64,000 nt of DNA from WTJO01 sp965660165 (GCA_965660165.1 CBFHYU010000002.1:62001-126000); one strand, 5' to 3'; shown: positions 8,334 through 17,666, counted from the stretch's first letter. Numbers and translations are program-made. The notes: generated by a model from the sequence alone, not told the origin.

Positions 8334-10862
8334 ATGGCACTTAGCACTTCTATTAACTGGCAGTTAGCATGGCGTTATGCGCGGTTTGAAATGCGCGGCT
8401 CTGTGGCACGCTTCAGAGTATTTCTAGCGGCGTTAATGCTTGGGGTTGCGGCTATTGGCGCTGTTGGCTCTGTGGCTGATGCGATGAAAGCAGGAATTTC
8501 AGGAAATGCACGTTTATTGCTTGGCGGTGATTTTGAAATTTCTAGCATGCATATGCCTGCGGATGACGAGATTATTGCAAGCCTATCAGATAATGCCATC
8601 CATAGTAATGTAATTCAAATGCGTGCGATGCTGCGCTCAGATACTGGCGCGCGAAAACTGGTTGAGATGAAGGCCGTTGATAGCTTGTATCCGCTTGTTG
8701 GCGAAGCAGAATTGCGCCCTAGCCTATCGGTGCAAGACGCCTTGCAGGATTTTGGAGCTGTTGCTGATAGCTCGCTTCTGGCAAGTTTAGGGCTTCAAAT
8801 TGGCGATAGCGCACAGTTAGGCGATATCAACATAGTGATCACTGCCTCTTTAGAGGCAGAGCCTGATAATAGCATTAGCTTTGTCAGCTTTGGCCCTAGA
8901 TTGCTGGTCAGCCAAGACACTTTGGCGGCAACAGGTCTGAACCAGCCAGGCTCATTCATTACCTATAGAAGCAGGTTTCTGCTAGATGACCCTGCTAAGG
9001 TTGAGCCAACAACCGAGCGTCTGTCAGAACAGCTAAAAAATACCCATATGAGATTGCGCACCATGTCGCGTGCGGCACCTGGCTTTGACAGATTTATCAC
9101 GCGCGCTGAATTGTTCCTCACGTTGGTTGGCCTTACAGCTTTGCTGATTGGCGGGCTTGGTATCAGTGGCGGAGTGCGGGCATGGCTGGCAAGCCGTATG
9201 CATGTTATTGCCACGCTGAAATGCTTGGGTGCGCCTGCAAAGATGATTTTCTATATCTATATGATGCAAGTGATGGCATTGGCGATGATAGGCATTATCG
9301 CAGGTCTGGTAATAGCTAGCCTTGCGCCGATGATGGCCGCTTCTTTATTCTCGCAATATGTAAATGTGCCACTTGCTGTTACCCTCTTCCCTGCGCCTCT
9401 GGCCATTGCAGGCGCATTTGGGCTGGTGACCACCTTTGTTTTTGCGGTTTGGCCATTATCACGCACACGCTTTATCAAAGCTGCCCATCTATTCAGAACC
9501 ATGATATCGCTCCCCTCTGGGCGACCAACCTCAGGTGCGTTGCTAGTCGTGGCCGCAGGCATAGCGGTATTAGTGATGCTTGCGATAGTTGCAACGGGCT
9601 ATATTATGTTATCGATCTATTTTATGGTAGGCACAGCCTTATCACTGGTGTTGCTGGGGGCGCTTGGCGAGATTGTGATACGGGGTTTGCGCAAGCTTCC
9701 TGCGCCTGCCTATGTGCCTGCCCATCTAGCATTATCTGCTATTATCCGCCCAAATAGCCCGTTGAGATCAATTATTGTTGCTTTTGGGCTGGGCTTGTCT
9801 GTGCTGGTAGCGGTAACCCTTAGCGAGGCAAATCTGTCACGCCAGCTTAGCGCGCAAGCGCAGGCACAGGCGCCTGACTGGTTTTTTATTGATATTCAGC
9901 CAGATCAGATAGAGCCTTTCTCGCAACTGGTCGCTGCAACAGATGATAGGGCTGTGATTGAGCGCACCCCCATGTTGCGAGGCAGGGTGACAGCCATAAA
10001 AGGGGTGTCGACGGCTGACATCACCCCGCCAGAAGGCTCAGAATGGGTGATGCGAGGCGATAGGGCGCTGACATGGCATGCCGCTATGCCGCCCCATACA
10101 GAGCTGGTAAGAGGCCAATGGTGGCCAGAGGATTATCGCGGACCGCCCCTTATGTCTATCACAGAAGATGTGTTTCAGGATTTTGGTCTGCAGATTGGCG
10201 ATACGGTGAGTCTCAATATTCTAGGACGTGACATTACGGCGAAAATTGCCAATACCCGCAAGGTAGAATGGGAAAGCTTTAGAATCAATTTTGTGTTTAT
10301 TGCATCACCTGGATTGCTGGATAGCGCGCCTCATAGCTGGATAGCGACAACAAAATCAGATTCTGAAGCACTGGCTGATACTATAGAAGCCGCCATTGCC
10401 AGCAATTTCAGCAATGTTTCATCTGTATCTGTGAAACAGGCTGTGAAGACCGCTACAGATGTATTATCGCTTCTTGGCGGCGCAATCGGGCTTACCGCGC
10501 TGGTAACACTTGTCTCAGGACTTGCTGTGCTTGCAGGCACAGTCGCCACTACCGAAGCGCAACGGCTATCTGACTCAATTATCCTCAAAGTGCTTGGGGC
10601 TACCCGAAAAGAAATTATGATAGCGTGGATTTTTGAATATAGCCTGCTTGGTTTGCTTACAGCCATTGTGGCAAGCATTATTGGCAGTCTGGCAAGCTAT
10701 GGGCTAATCGGGCTGATTATCGGCTCACCTTTCGAGCTAGACCTGCGGGTTGTGTTACTGACGGCATGTGCAGGGGCAACGGGCACGATGCTGTTAGGGC
10801 TGGCAGGGGCAATGCGCACCCTGTCTCATAAGCCAGCGCCTCATTTACGAGAAGCTATCTAG
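8334..10862 (+). CDS. FtsX-like ABC permease (YbbP type)
   Basis: Large permease (842 residues) with the MacB/FtsX-like fold duplicated: a first membrane helix near residues 20-45, an extended periplasmic domain, a three-helix block about 255-370, a central pair of helices, a second periplasmic domain and a C-terminal three-helix block (about 710-830). This is the YbbP layout. It partners the ATPase immediately upstream. A TTG start at 8328 is possible, but the ATG at 8334 is preferred. The function is probably lipid or lipophilic-compound movement across the periplasm, by family inference only. Confidence 0.88.
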   Translation: MALSTSINWQLAWRYARFEMRGSVARFRVFLAALMLGVAAIGAVGSVADAMKAGISGNARLLLGGDFEISSMHMPADDEIIASLSDNAIHSNVIQMRAMLRSDTGARKLVEMKAVDSLYPLVGEAELRPSLSVQDALQDFGAVADSSLLASLGLQIGDSAQLGDINIVITASLEAEPDNSISFVSFGPRLLVSQDTLAATGLNQPGSFITYRSRFLLDDPAKVEPTTERLSEQLKNTHMRLRTMSRAAPGFDRFITRAELFLTLVGLTALLIGGLGISGGVRAWLASRMHVIATLKCLGAPAKMIFYIYMMQVMALAMIGIIAGLVIASLAPMMAASLFSQYVNVPLAVTLFPAPLAIAGAFGLVTTFVFAVWPLSRTRFIKAAHLFRTMISLPSGRPTSGALLVVAAGIAVLVMLAIVATGYIMLSIYFMVGTALSLVLLGALGEIVIRGLRKLPAPAYVPAHLALSAIIRPNSPLRSIIVAFGLGLSVLVAVTLSEANLSRQLSAQAQAQAPDWFFIDIQPDQIEPFSQLVAATDDRAVIERTPMLRGRVTAIKGVSTADITPPEGSEWVMRGDRALTWHAAMPPHTELVRGQWWPEDYRGPPLMSITEDVFQDFGLQIGDTVSLNILGRDITAKIANTRKVEWESFRINFVFIASPGLLDSAPHSWIATTKSDSEALADTIEAAIASNFSNVSSVSVKQAVKTATDVLSLLGGAIGLTALVTLVSGLAVLAGTVATTEAQRLSDSIILKVLGATRKEIMIAWIFEYSLLGLLTAIVASIIGSLASYGLIGLIIGSPFELDLRVVLLTACAGATGTMLLGLAGAMRTLSHKPAPHLREAI

Positions 10863-10867
10863 CCTAG

Positions 10868-10981
10868 TTATCTTGCCTCAGCCAGAATAATGCGGTTTTT
10901 GATTGGCATATCAGACAGGTTTTCTGCTATATCAACTTCAGATTTGGCAATTACATGAGCGCGGCGTTCGGGCTCAGACAT
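10868..10981 (-). CDS. Possible 37-residue small protein
   Basis: A short reverse-strand frame (ATG 10981, TAA 10868) encodes a charged peptide beginning MSEPERRAHVIAKSEVDIA and ending KNRIILAEAR. The composition looks protein-like (amphipathic, few rare residues) and it fills the gap between the permease and argG on the opposite strand. No Shine-Dalgarno sequence is visible. It could be a genuine small gene, the remnant of a larger one, or chance. I do not recognise it. Confidence 0.3.
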   Translation of the reverse strand: MSEPERRAHVIAKSEVDIAENLSDMPIKNRIILAEAR

Positions 10982-11007
10982 AAACTGAACTGAAAAAGAA
11001 ACACGAT

Positions 11008-12228
11008 ATGACAAAGCAATCTGTAAATAAAGTAGTGCTGGCCTATTCAGGCGGATTAGATACCTCTGTTATTTTGAAATGGCTTCAAGAAGAATATAGC
11101 TGCGAAGTAATTACCTTCACAGCTGATCTAGGTCAGGGTGAAGATATTGAGCCTGCCCGCGAAAAAGCAAAATTGATGGGCATTAACCATATCTATATTG
11201 AAGATGTGCGCGAAGAATTTACCAAAGATTATGTCTTTCCAATGTTCAGGGCAAATGCGCTATATGAAGGCCAATATCTGTTAGGGACATCTATTGCACG
11301 TCCGCTTATTGCCAAGCGCCAGATTGAAATTGCCCGCGAGCTTGGTGCAGATGCGGTATCGCATGGTGCAACAGGCAAAGGCAATGATCAGGTCAGGTTT
11401 GAGCTTGCCTATTATGCGCTTCAGCCTGATATCAAGGTAATTGCCCCGTGGCGCGAATGGGATCTATCATCTCGTACAAAGCTAATTTCCTATGCAGAGG
11501 CACATCAAATCCCTGTGCCAAAAGATAAGCGTGGCGAAGCGCCTTTTTCTGTCGATGCCAATTTGTTACATATCTCGGCTGAAGGCAAAGTACTAGAAGA
11601 CCCTGCCATCCCGCCCGAAGAATATGTGTTCTCAAGAACCGTATCGCCAATGGATGCGCCAGATACGCCTGAAGAAGTCAAAATCGAATTTAACGCAGGT
11701 GACCCTGTGGCAATAAATGGCGTCAAACTGTCTGCAGCCACGCTTTTGACCCAACTGAATGAGCTTGGCGGAAAGCATGGTATTGGACGTCTTGATCTCG
11801 TAGAAAACCGCTTTGTTGGAATGAAGTCACGCGGCATTTACGAAACCCCAGGCGGCACTGTACTGCTTGCCGCCAGACGCGCAATGGAATCACTTACCCT
11901 AGACAGAGGCGCCGCCCATCTAAAAGATGAGCTGATGCCACGTTATGCCGAATTGATTTATAATGGATTCTGGTTCTCGCCAGAACGTGAAATGTTACAG
12001 GCAGCGATTGATGCATCGCAAGCCAGAGTATCAGGCGAGGTGATTGTCAAACTATATAAAGGCAATATTATCATTGTAAGTCGTACCTCACCTAATTCGC
12101 TATATTCTGAAGATTTGGTGACCTTTGAAGAAGGCGCAGCAGATTATGACCATCGTGATGCTCATGGCTTTATCAGGCTGAATGCTCTGCGCCTCAGAGT
12201 GAATGAAATGGTTCGCAAACGGGGCTAG
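11008..12228 (+). CDS. argG: Argininosuccinate synthase
   Basis: Ligates citrulline and aspartate with ATP in arginine biosynthesis. The 406-residue product begins with the N-type ATP pyrophosphatase loop AYSGGLDTS (about 12-20) and contains ATGKGNDQVRFE and SPMDAPD, characteristic of ArgG. Normal length. It appears monocistronic; its 3' end overlaps by four bases the convergent small-protein gene at 12225-12449. Confidence 0.97.
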   Translation: MTKQSVNKVVLAYSGGLDTSVILKWLQEEYSCEVITFTADLGQGEDIEPAREKAKLMGINHIYIEDVREEFTKDYVFPMFRANALYEGQYLLGTSIARPLIAKRQIEIARELGADAVSHGATGKGNDQVRFELAYYALQPDIKVIAPWREWDLSSRTKLISYAEAHQIPVPKDKRGEAPFSVDANLLHISAEGKVLEDPAIPPEEYVFSRTVSPMDAPDTPEEVKIEFNAGDPVAINGVKLSAATLLTQLNELGGKHGIGRLDLVENRFVGMKSRGIYETPGGTVLLAARRAMESLTLDRGAAHLKDELMPRYAELIYNGFWFSPEREMLQAAIDASQARVSGEVIVKLYKGNIIIVSRTSPNSLYSEDLVTFEEGAADYDHRDAHGFIRLNALRLRVNEMVRKRG

Positions 12229-12449
12229 TCGCGACAAATATTGCCCACTGAGCCATCATAATTACGCTGCTTCAACACCACCAGCTTTTGAAGCGATAAC
12301 GCATAGCCTGATGTACGCGCGCCCTGTTCACAATCAGGCGTTAATGTTATCTGAAATGCTGGATTTCCGTTTGAATGGGCGGCATATGCCTTATAGCTAT
12401 CAGTGGTTGTATAGACTAATCCACCAATTAGAGCCAAAATAAAAGCCAT
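12225..12449 (-). CDS. Small exported or membrane-anchored hypothetical protein
   Basis: A 74-residue frame beginning MAFILALIGGLVYTTT, a hydrophobic signal/anchor segment, followed by a polar domain with two cysteines (about 45 and 72). The start at 12449 is preferred over the longer frame (12509) because AGGATAAT precedes it at normal distance and it places the hydrophobic segment at the N-terminus. It converges on argG with a 4-bp overlap. No family recognised. Confidence 0.5.
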   Translation of the reverse strand: MAFILALIGGLVYTTTDSYKAYAAHSNGNPAFQITLTPDCEQGARTSGYALSLQKLVVLKQRNYDGSVGNICRD

Positions 12450-12608
12450 GTTATTATCCTTTATACTGAAATGACACACCAAGATAATCTCTCGTAATCT
12501 GAGACTCATCTTCGTTGGATTATAGAATAGTTAATATTTTCGGCATAATTCAGGCTTGATTATGCCCAGATTATGGCAAAGAGGATGCACAGCATTTTAG
12601 ATATGGCA

Positions 12609-12645
12609 TAAAAATTCCCTATAGCGATGATTACACGCTATAGGG
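12609..12645 (-). terminator. Rho-independent terminator downstream of sodB
   Basis: On the minus strand CCCTATAGCG (12645-12636) pairs perfectly with CGCTATAGGG (12626-12617) around a 9-nt loop, followed by AATTTTTA. It sits about 50 bp beyond the superoxide dismutase stop. Confidence 0.75.
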
Positions 12646-12695
12646 GATGTAGTGTCAGAGCCGCATAGCACACAGCAATGCAACAGCTATCCGAA

Positions 12696-13298
12696 TTATG
12701 CCATGCGCGAGGCTACATTTTCCCAATTCACAAGATTATCAAGGAAATTGGTTAGATAGGCAGGGCGCTTATTGCGGAAATCAATATAATAGCTATGTTC
12801 CCACACATCACATCCAAGCAATGCTGTCTGGCCAAAACATAGAGGGTTCACACCATTTTCTGTCTTAGTGACAGCCAATGTGCCATCTGGATTTTGCACC
12901 AACCAGCACCAGCCTGCGCCAAATTGGCCAGCCCCTGCGGCAGAAAATGCATCATTGAATTTTTCGACAGAGCCAAACTGATCAACAATCGCCTTTTCAA
13001 GCTCAGACGGCATTGCATTGCCAGCAGGTCCCATCATTTCCCAAAATTGAATATGGTTCCAATGCTGTGATGCATTATTGAAAATGCCATTCTGGGCAAC
13101 AGCGCCAGCATCATAAGTGCCTACAATAATTTGTTCTAGGGTTTTGTGTTCCCATTCAGTACCTGCGATCAGCTTATTGCCATTATCTACATAGGCTTTG
13201 TGATGCAAATCATGGTGAAATTCCAGCGTTTCTTGGCTCATGCCTGCGCTTGCCAGCGCATCATAAGCATACGGCAGTTCAGGTAGTTCAAATGCCAT
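12696..13298 (-). CDS. sodB: Superoxide dismutase, Fe type
   Basis: Dismutates superoxide to oxygen and hydrogen peroxide in the cytoplasm. The 200-residue protein carries the four metal ligands H28, H79, D164 and H168 (the last two in DVWEHSYY). The sequence style of FELPELPYAYDAL at the N-terminus is that of bacterial Fe-SODs. Metal choice (Fe or Mn) is inferred from overall similarity. Monocistronic: a clear terminator hairpin follows and a 160-bp gap precedes it. Confidence 0.95.
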   Translation of the reverse strand: MAFELPELPYAYDALASAGMSQETLEFHHDLHHKAYVDNGNKLIAGTEWEHKTLEQIIVGTYDAGAVAQNGIFNNASQHWNHIQFWEMMGPAGNAMPSELEKAIVDQFGSVEKFNDAFSAAGAGQFGAGWCWLVQNPDGTLAVTKTENGVNPLCFGQTALLGCDVWEHSYYIDFRNKRPAYLTNFLDNLVNWENVASRMA

Positions 13299-13460
13299 TA
13301 TGTTCTCCTCAGCAGGGTTAGTAGTGACAGCCTATCTTAAATACCCGCGCATCATGCGTCAGATATTGTTCCGATTATGATACCTGATATGCACCATACG
13401 AGTAAAAAGATAAACCCATTTCTTATCTCTCGCACCTTATCTTTGATGCCTGATCTTAGA

Positions 13461-14327
13461 CTAGCTATTCAGCAACCTTATCAGAGATGAGGTATCGTTG
13501 CGGCCGAAGCCTTTATTTGACAGAGCCTTGTAAAATTGAGCAACGGTGGCGGTTACTGGCAATTCTGCGCCATTATTGGCAGCTTCCTGCAGACAGATTT
13601 TCAAATCCTTCACCATCCAGTCTACCGCAAAGCCAAAGTCAAACTCGTCCCTGACCATCGTGGCGCCACGATTTTCCATCTGCCAAGATTGCGCCGCACC
13701 GCCAGAGACAACATTCAGCACCTTATCCATATCTAGACCAGCTTTCTGCCCAAAATTCAGCGCTTCTGACAGCCCCTGAACCAGCCCTGCAATACAGATT
13801 TGGTTAACCATCTTGGTAAGCTGGCCAGCCCCAGATGCACCCATTAGGGTAACACGTGCGCCATAACATCCCATTAGCGCTTCAGCACGCCCAAAGGCCG
13901 CGTCATCACCGCCGCACATTACGGTCAATTTACCATTTTCTGCGCCTGCTTGTCCGCCTGATACAGGCGCATCAATAAAATAAAGTCCGTGAGCTTTGGC
14001 AGCGGCATAAATTTCACGCGCGACATCAGCAGAAGCGGTGGTATTATCAATAAAAATCGCATCCGCTTGCATGGTTGAGAAAGCGCCATTCTCACCAATT
14101 GTCATCTGGCGCACATCATCATCTTCACCAACACAGGCAAAGACGAATTCTGCTTCTTTTGCGGCGTCAGCAGGCGTTGCAGCAGCGCTACCACCATGCT
14201 GGGCTACCCATTTTTCTGCTTTAGCAGATGTACGATTAAAGACGACCACCTGATGACCTGCGGCTGCAAGATGCCCTGCCATCGGATATCCCATAACGCC
14301 CAAACCTAGAAATGCGACTTTTGCCAC
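13461..14327 (-). CDS. Beta-hydroxyacid dehydrogenase (3-hydroxyisobutyrate/tartronate-semialdehyde type)
   Basis: NAD(P)-dependent dehydrogenase, 288 residues. It has the N-terminal Rossmann motif FLGLGVMGYPMAGHL, the substrate-binding DAPVSGGQAGAENGKL, the catalytic lysine segment KMVNQ, and a C-terminal KDLKICLQEA helix. Possible substrates include 3-hydroxyisobutyrate (valine breakdown), tartronate semialdehyde or other C3-C4 hydroxyacids; the sequence alone does not decide. No mmsA or glyoxylate genes adjoin. A second, divergent member of the family lies at 18128-19090. Confidence 0.88.
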   Translation of the reverse strand: MAKVAFLGLGVMGYPMAGHLAAAGHQVVVFNRTSAKAEKWVAQHGGSAAATPADAAKEAEFVFACVGEDDDVRQMTIGENGAFSTMQADAIFIDNTTASADVAREIYAAAKAHGLYFIDAPVSGGQAGAENGKLTVMCGGDDAAFGRAEALMGCYGARVTLMGASGAGQLTKMVNQICIAGLVQGLSEALNFGQKAGLDMDKVLNVVSGGAAQSWQMENRGATMVRDEFDFGFAVDWMVKDLKICLQEAANNGAELPVTATVAQFYKALSNKGFGRNDTSSLIRLLNS

Positions 14328-14476
14328 CTAATCCTCTCCTTATAAATATGATAATTTTGACTGTGATAATGATGACAGCCCTTTTGCGCCAGTGCAAGCC
14401 ATCAGCCCTTTTTTCGGTATTGTTTATGCTGAGTTGGTGTTATGATATTAGGCGCAAGACATCATAAGGCAGGCAT

Positions 14477-15034
14477 ATGTCACTCATCACATCAACAGAT
14501 CATATTGATATTCTGATTTCGGAAACTGAGATTAAGGCGCGCATCAATCATCTGGCAAAAGAAATTACAGAACGTTACAAAGATACTGAAAAGCTGGTCG
14601 TAATCGGGCTGTTACGCGGCTCATTTATCTTCATAGCTGATCTGGTACGCTGTCTTAATCTGCCGCTAGAGGTGGATTTTATTACCGCATCAAGCTATGG
14701 CAATGAGATGGAATCAAGCAGGCAGGTACGTATCCTAAAAGACCTTGAAACCACTATCAAAGACACAGATGTGTTGGTAGTAGAAGATATTATTGATACT
14801 GGCCATACCTTGCATCAGGTGATGGATATTCTGCGCACAAGACAGCCTGCGAGCCTAAAGGTATGTACCTTGCTCAATAAACCATCAAGACGCGAGATTG
14901 AGGTTGATATTGATTGGGTTGGCTTTGATATTCCAGATGAATTTGTGATTGGATATGGTATTGACTATGCCCAGCAAGGCCGCAATATGCCGCATATTGG
15001 CTATGTCAGAAAAACAGAGCCATCCCCTAGCTAA
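14477..15034 (+). CDS. hpt: Hypoxanthine phosphoribosyltransferase
   Basis: Purine salvage enzyme converting hypoxanthine or guanine with PRPP to IMP or GMP. The 185-residue product has the type I PRTase PRPP loop VLVVEDIIDTGHTL, an early GLLRGSFIFIADLVR segment, and a C-terminal VGFDIPDEFVIGYGIDY typical of Hpt. It converges on dddP and the two coding ends overlap by 8 bp (15027-15034). Confidence 0.94.
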   Translation: MSLITSTDHIDILISETEIKARINHLAKEITERYKDTEKLVVIGLLRGSFIFIADLVRCLNLPLEVDFITASSYGNEMESSRQVRILKDLETTIKDTDVLVVEDIIDTGHTLHQVMDILRTRQPASLKVCTLLNKPSRREIEVDIDWVGFDIPDEFVIGYGIDYAQQGRNMPHIGYVRKTEPSPS

Positions 15035-16355
15035 GCATTTCAGCTTCAAACGGATAACGGGACAGACATTCAGCCCCTGTTGGCGTTACCAGAATTTGCT
15101 CTTCAAGCTTGATCCCCTCAGCCCCGCCTTTCGCGCCAATATAGGCTTCAATACATAAGGTCATGCCAACTTCTAACGTGCCAGAATATCCATATTCATC
15201 AACATCTTCTGGATAGCGTATTGACGGATATTCATCACAAAGCCCAATACCATGTGCAACAACACCATAACGCTGGGCTCTGAATTCTTCGGGCAATCGG
15301 TGCGCGGCGCGGGTATATTCAGCAAAGCGCATACCTGGCTGGACAAGGGCGATATTTGTTTGAATATGCTCATATGCCATCTGATAAAGCCGCTTTTGCT
15401 CATCTGTAGGCGGCACATCTCCGACAATCCAGCTTCGCGAAATATCACAACAATAGCCATAGCAAGATACAAGGTCAGTATCAAAGGCGAGAATTTCACC
15501 TGCCTGCATTCGGCGTGGACCTGATTCCTGAAACCATGGGTTGGTGCGAGGTCCAGAGGCAAGCAATCTGGTTTCAATCCATTCTCCGCCACGCGCAATA
15601 TTGCCGCGATGCAATTCTGCCCACACTTCATTTTCAGTCGCATCAGGGCGCATCGCCGCACGCATTTCATCCATTGCCCGTTCACAGGCAAAAATTGCGC
15701 ATCTCATGGCATTAAGCTCATTTTCGTTTTTGATTGAACGGGCATGTTCAGTCAGCACTTGGCCTTGCAAGATATCAATGCCGCGCCTCTGAAAGGCTAG
15801 GAAGCCAGTATGTTCAATCTTATCTATTGCAAGCCGCTTATTTGTGCCTGCATGTGCTAGCATTAGCGCACTAATCTCATCGGCAAATTTCTCGGCATGA
15901 GTATGTGTTTTATCGCCTGTCTCAAAATAGAAAAACGAGGCGCCACCGCGCACCTCGCCCACAAGCGGCAAATGAGAGGATAGATGCTCACACGAATGAA
16001 AATCGAATAAAATCACCTTGCCTTCTGGCGGCACAAAACATGCACGCGCTGGATTATGGGCAATCCATAACTGCATATTGGAGGTATCTGTTGCATAGCG
16101 GATATTTAAGGGATCAAATAATAACAGACCAGCGCATTCATGCGCGATAATCTGCTGTTGTAATCGTGCTAGCCGATATTCACGCAAAGACGGCAAATCT
16201 GGCAAGGTTAGCCCTGCGGCTTCCCATTCATCATAGGCATGTTTGGTGGGGCCTATTTCAACGCGATCATTCTGATTTGGAGTACCATCTGCCAGAAGAT
16301 GGCTTTTTCTGGTAGGATCAATTTTCCGATTTGACCCGACTATCAATGAATCCAT
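15027..16355 (-). CDS. dddP: DMSP lyase DddP (M24-fold)
   Basis: Cleaves dimethylsulfoniopropionate to dimethyl sulfide and acrylate. DddP is an M24 metallopeptidase-fold enzyme without peptidase activity. The 442-residue product matches remembered roseobacter DddP along its length, including RKIDP near the N-terminus, PLNIRYATDTSNMQLW, and IETRLLASGPRTNPWFQ. The metal/catalytic set is complete: D292, D294, D304, H368, D374, E403 and E418, each offset by three from D295, D297, D307, H371, D377, E406 and E421 described for roseobacter DddP. Its upstream neighbour on the same strand is acuI, the next step of the route. AAGGGGG precedes the ATG. A plain Xaa-Pro peptidase is unlikely given the residue-by-residue match. 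Confidence 0.95.
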   Translation of the reverse strand: MDSLIVGSNRKIDPTRKSHLLADGTPNQNDRVEIGPTKHAYDEWEAAGLTLPDLPSLREYRLARLQQQIIAHECAGLLLFDPLNIRYATDTSNMQLWIAHNPARACFVPPEGKVILFDFHSCEHLSSHLPLVGEVRGGASFFYFETGDKTHTHAEKFADEISALMLAHAGTNKRLAIDKIEHTGFLAFQRRGIDILQGQVLTEHARSIKNENELNAMRCAIFACERAMDEMRAAMRPDATENEVWAELHRGNIARGGEWIETRLLASGPRTNPWFQESGPRRMQAGEILAFDTDLVSCYGYCCDISRSWIVGDVPPTDEQKRLYQMAYEHIQTNIALVQPGMRFAEYTRAAHRLPEEFRAQRYGVVAHGIGLCDEYPSIRYPEDVDEYGYSGTLEVGMTLCIEAYIGAKGGAEGIKLEEQILVTPTGAECLSRYPFEAEMLS

Positions 16356-16385
16356 CTTGCATCCCCCTTTAAGACGTTAGATGAC

Positions 16386-16401
16386 CATAGCACCAACTAT
16401 G
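16386..16401. promoter_or_regulatory. Inverted repeat upstream of dddP
   Basis: CATAG-N6-CTATG (16386-16401) is a 5-bp-arm palindrome, about 30 bases upstream of the dddP start in the 153-bp acuI-dddP spacer. It could be an operator or a small hairpin in the leader. Position is suggestive, but arms this short can occur by chance. Confidence 0.25.
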
Positions 16402-16508
16402 AGCGTGACAGATATACACGGCAACAAAAGACGCATAGGCGACATTGCAGAAAAAGCGTGTCGAATTTAGGGCAGTTTGAATTTTTTTTTAATGCTATAA
16501 TAGGTCTT

Positions 16509-17495
16509 CTAAAAGCTTACCACAACACGGCCTTTAATCTGGCCTTTCAGAATTTGCTGGCTGAGATATGGTAATTCATCTAGCGTAGCATCCTGACAGA
16601 TAGCTTCTAGCGTGTGCATAGGAAAGCTATCTGCAAGCCGTTGCCAGCATCTCACCCGCCTGTCATAGGGCTGATTAACAGAATCAATTCCCAATAAATT
16701 TACCCCTCGCAATAAAAAGGGAATGACATTTGCGGGCACCTTTATTCCGCCTGCATTACCAATCGCAGCAACAGAACCGCCATAGCTGATTTGCCCGATA
16801 ATCCGTGCCAGCATCTCACCACCCACATTATCGATACAGCCCGCCCATGTCTCGCTTTCAAGCGGTCTGGCAATCGCTTCTGCCAATTCTTCGCGCGGTA
16901 CAAGCTGTTCTGCGCCCAAGCCATGCAGGAATTCACGTGCCTCATCAACCCTGCCAGTCGCTGCTGCCACCCGATAGCCGCACGCAGATAGCAACGCAAC
17001 AGCGCATGAGCCAACGCCGCCTGCTGCGCCTGTAACCAGCACTGTGCCCTGCTCAGGGCTTAATCCCATATGCTCAAGCGTTTCAAGCGCAAACATCGCA
17101 GATATGCCCGGACTGCCTAAAATCATCGCCTGTTTCAAGCTCATACCCTCAGGCAGTTTCACCAAAAAATCTGCTTTGACACGCACCTGTTCAGCAAAGC
17201 CGCCATGCCATGTCTCACCAAACCGCCAACCCGTAACCAGCACATGATCACCCGCACGATAGCGGCTATCAGAAGATGACAGCACAACTCCGCTCATCTC
17301 AATACCTGCAATACGCGGGAATTCACGAATCAGGCCGCCGCCGCCATTCATGCATAAGCCATCTTTATAATTCAGCCCGCTAAAGGCTGTCTGGATAAGC
17401 ACCTCGCCGCCATTATCCAGAATAGACTCATCAACCTCCTTGATAGCAGAGACAATCTGTCCATCATCCTCTTTATCAATAATTATCGCTTTCAT
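16509..17495 (-). CDS. acuI: Acrylyl-CoA reductase (NADPH), AcuI/YhdH family
   Basis: Reduces acryloyl-CoA to propionyl-CoA, the detoxification and assimilation step for acrylate made by DMSP lyases. The 328-residue medium-chain reductase has an N-terminal GroES-like domain with FSGLNYKDGLCM and FPRIAGIEMSG, no zinc cysteine cluster, and the nucleotide-binding VTGAAGGVGSCAV (about 154-166), as in AcuI/YhdH. It lies directly upstream of dddP on the same strand with a 153-bp gap. In roseobacters acuI is likewise linked to DMSP genes. Acrylate must first be activated by a CoA ligase, which is not in this window. Confidence 0.92.
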   Translation of the reverse strand: MKAIIIDKEDDGQIVSAIKEVDESILDNGGEVLIQTAFSGLNYKDGLCMNGGGGLIREFPRIAGIEMSGVVLSSSDSRYRAGDHVLVTGWRFGETWHGGFAEQVRVKADFLVKLPEGMSLKQAMILGSPGISAMFALETLEHMGLSPEQGTVLVTGAAGGVGSCAVALLSACGYRVAAATGRVDEAREFLHGLGAEQLVPREELAEAIARPLESETWAGCIDNVGGEMLARIIGQISYGGSVAAIGNAGGIKVPANVIPFLLRGVNLLGIDSVNQPYDRRVRCWQRLADSFPMHTLEAICQDATLDELPYLSQQILKGQIKGRVVVSF

Positions 17496-17666
17496 CTGAC
17501 GCTGAACCTTTCTGGCAAGCTGGCTATGCGCATAAGCAATAGTGTGGCGTCAGTGATACCGAAAATCAAATAAATTCACCGTAACACACGGCCAATCCAC
17601 ACTCTTAGCAAAACCGCGCCATAATTTAAGGTAGTTATAATTTATTAATTAAGGCAATATTAACTT

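Noticed and set aside
10331..10678. 115-codon antisense frame in the FtsX-like permease
   Set aside because: Low-complexity Ser/Ala composition and complete overlap with a real gene.
15173..15691. 172-codon reverse frame inside dddP
   Set aside because: It is the +1 shadow of dddP, whose catalytic residues are all in the longer frame.
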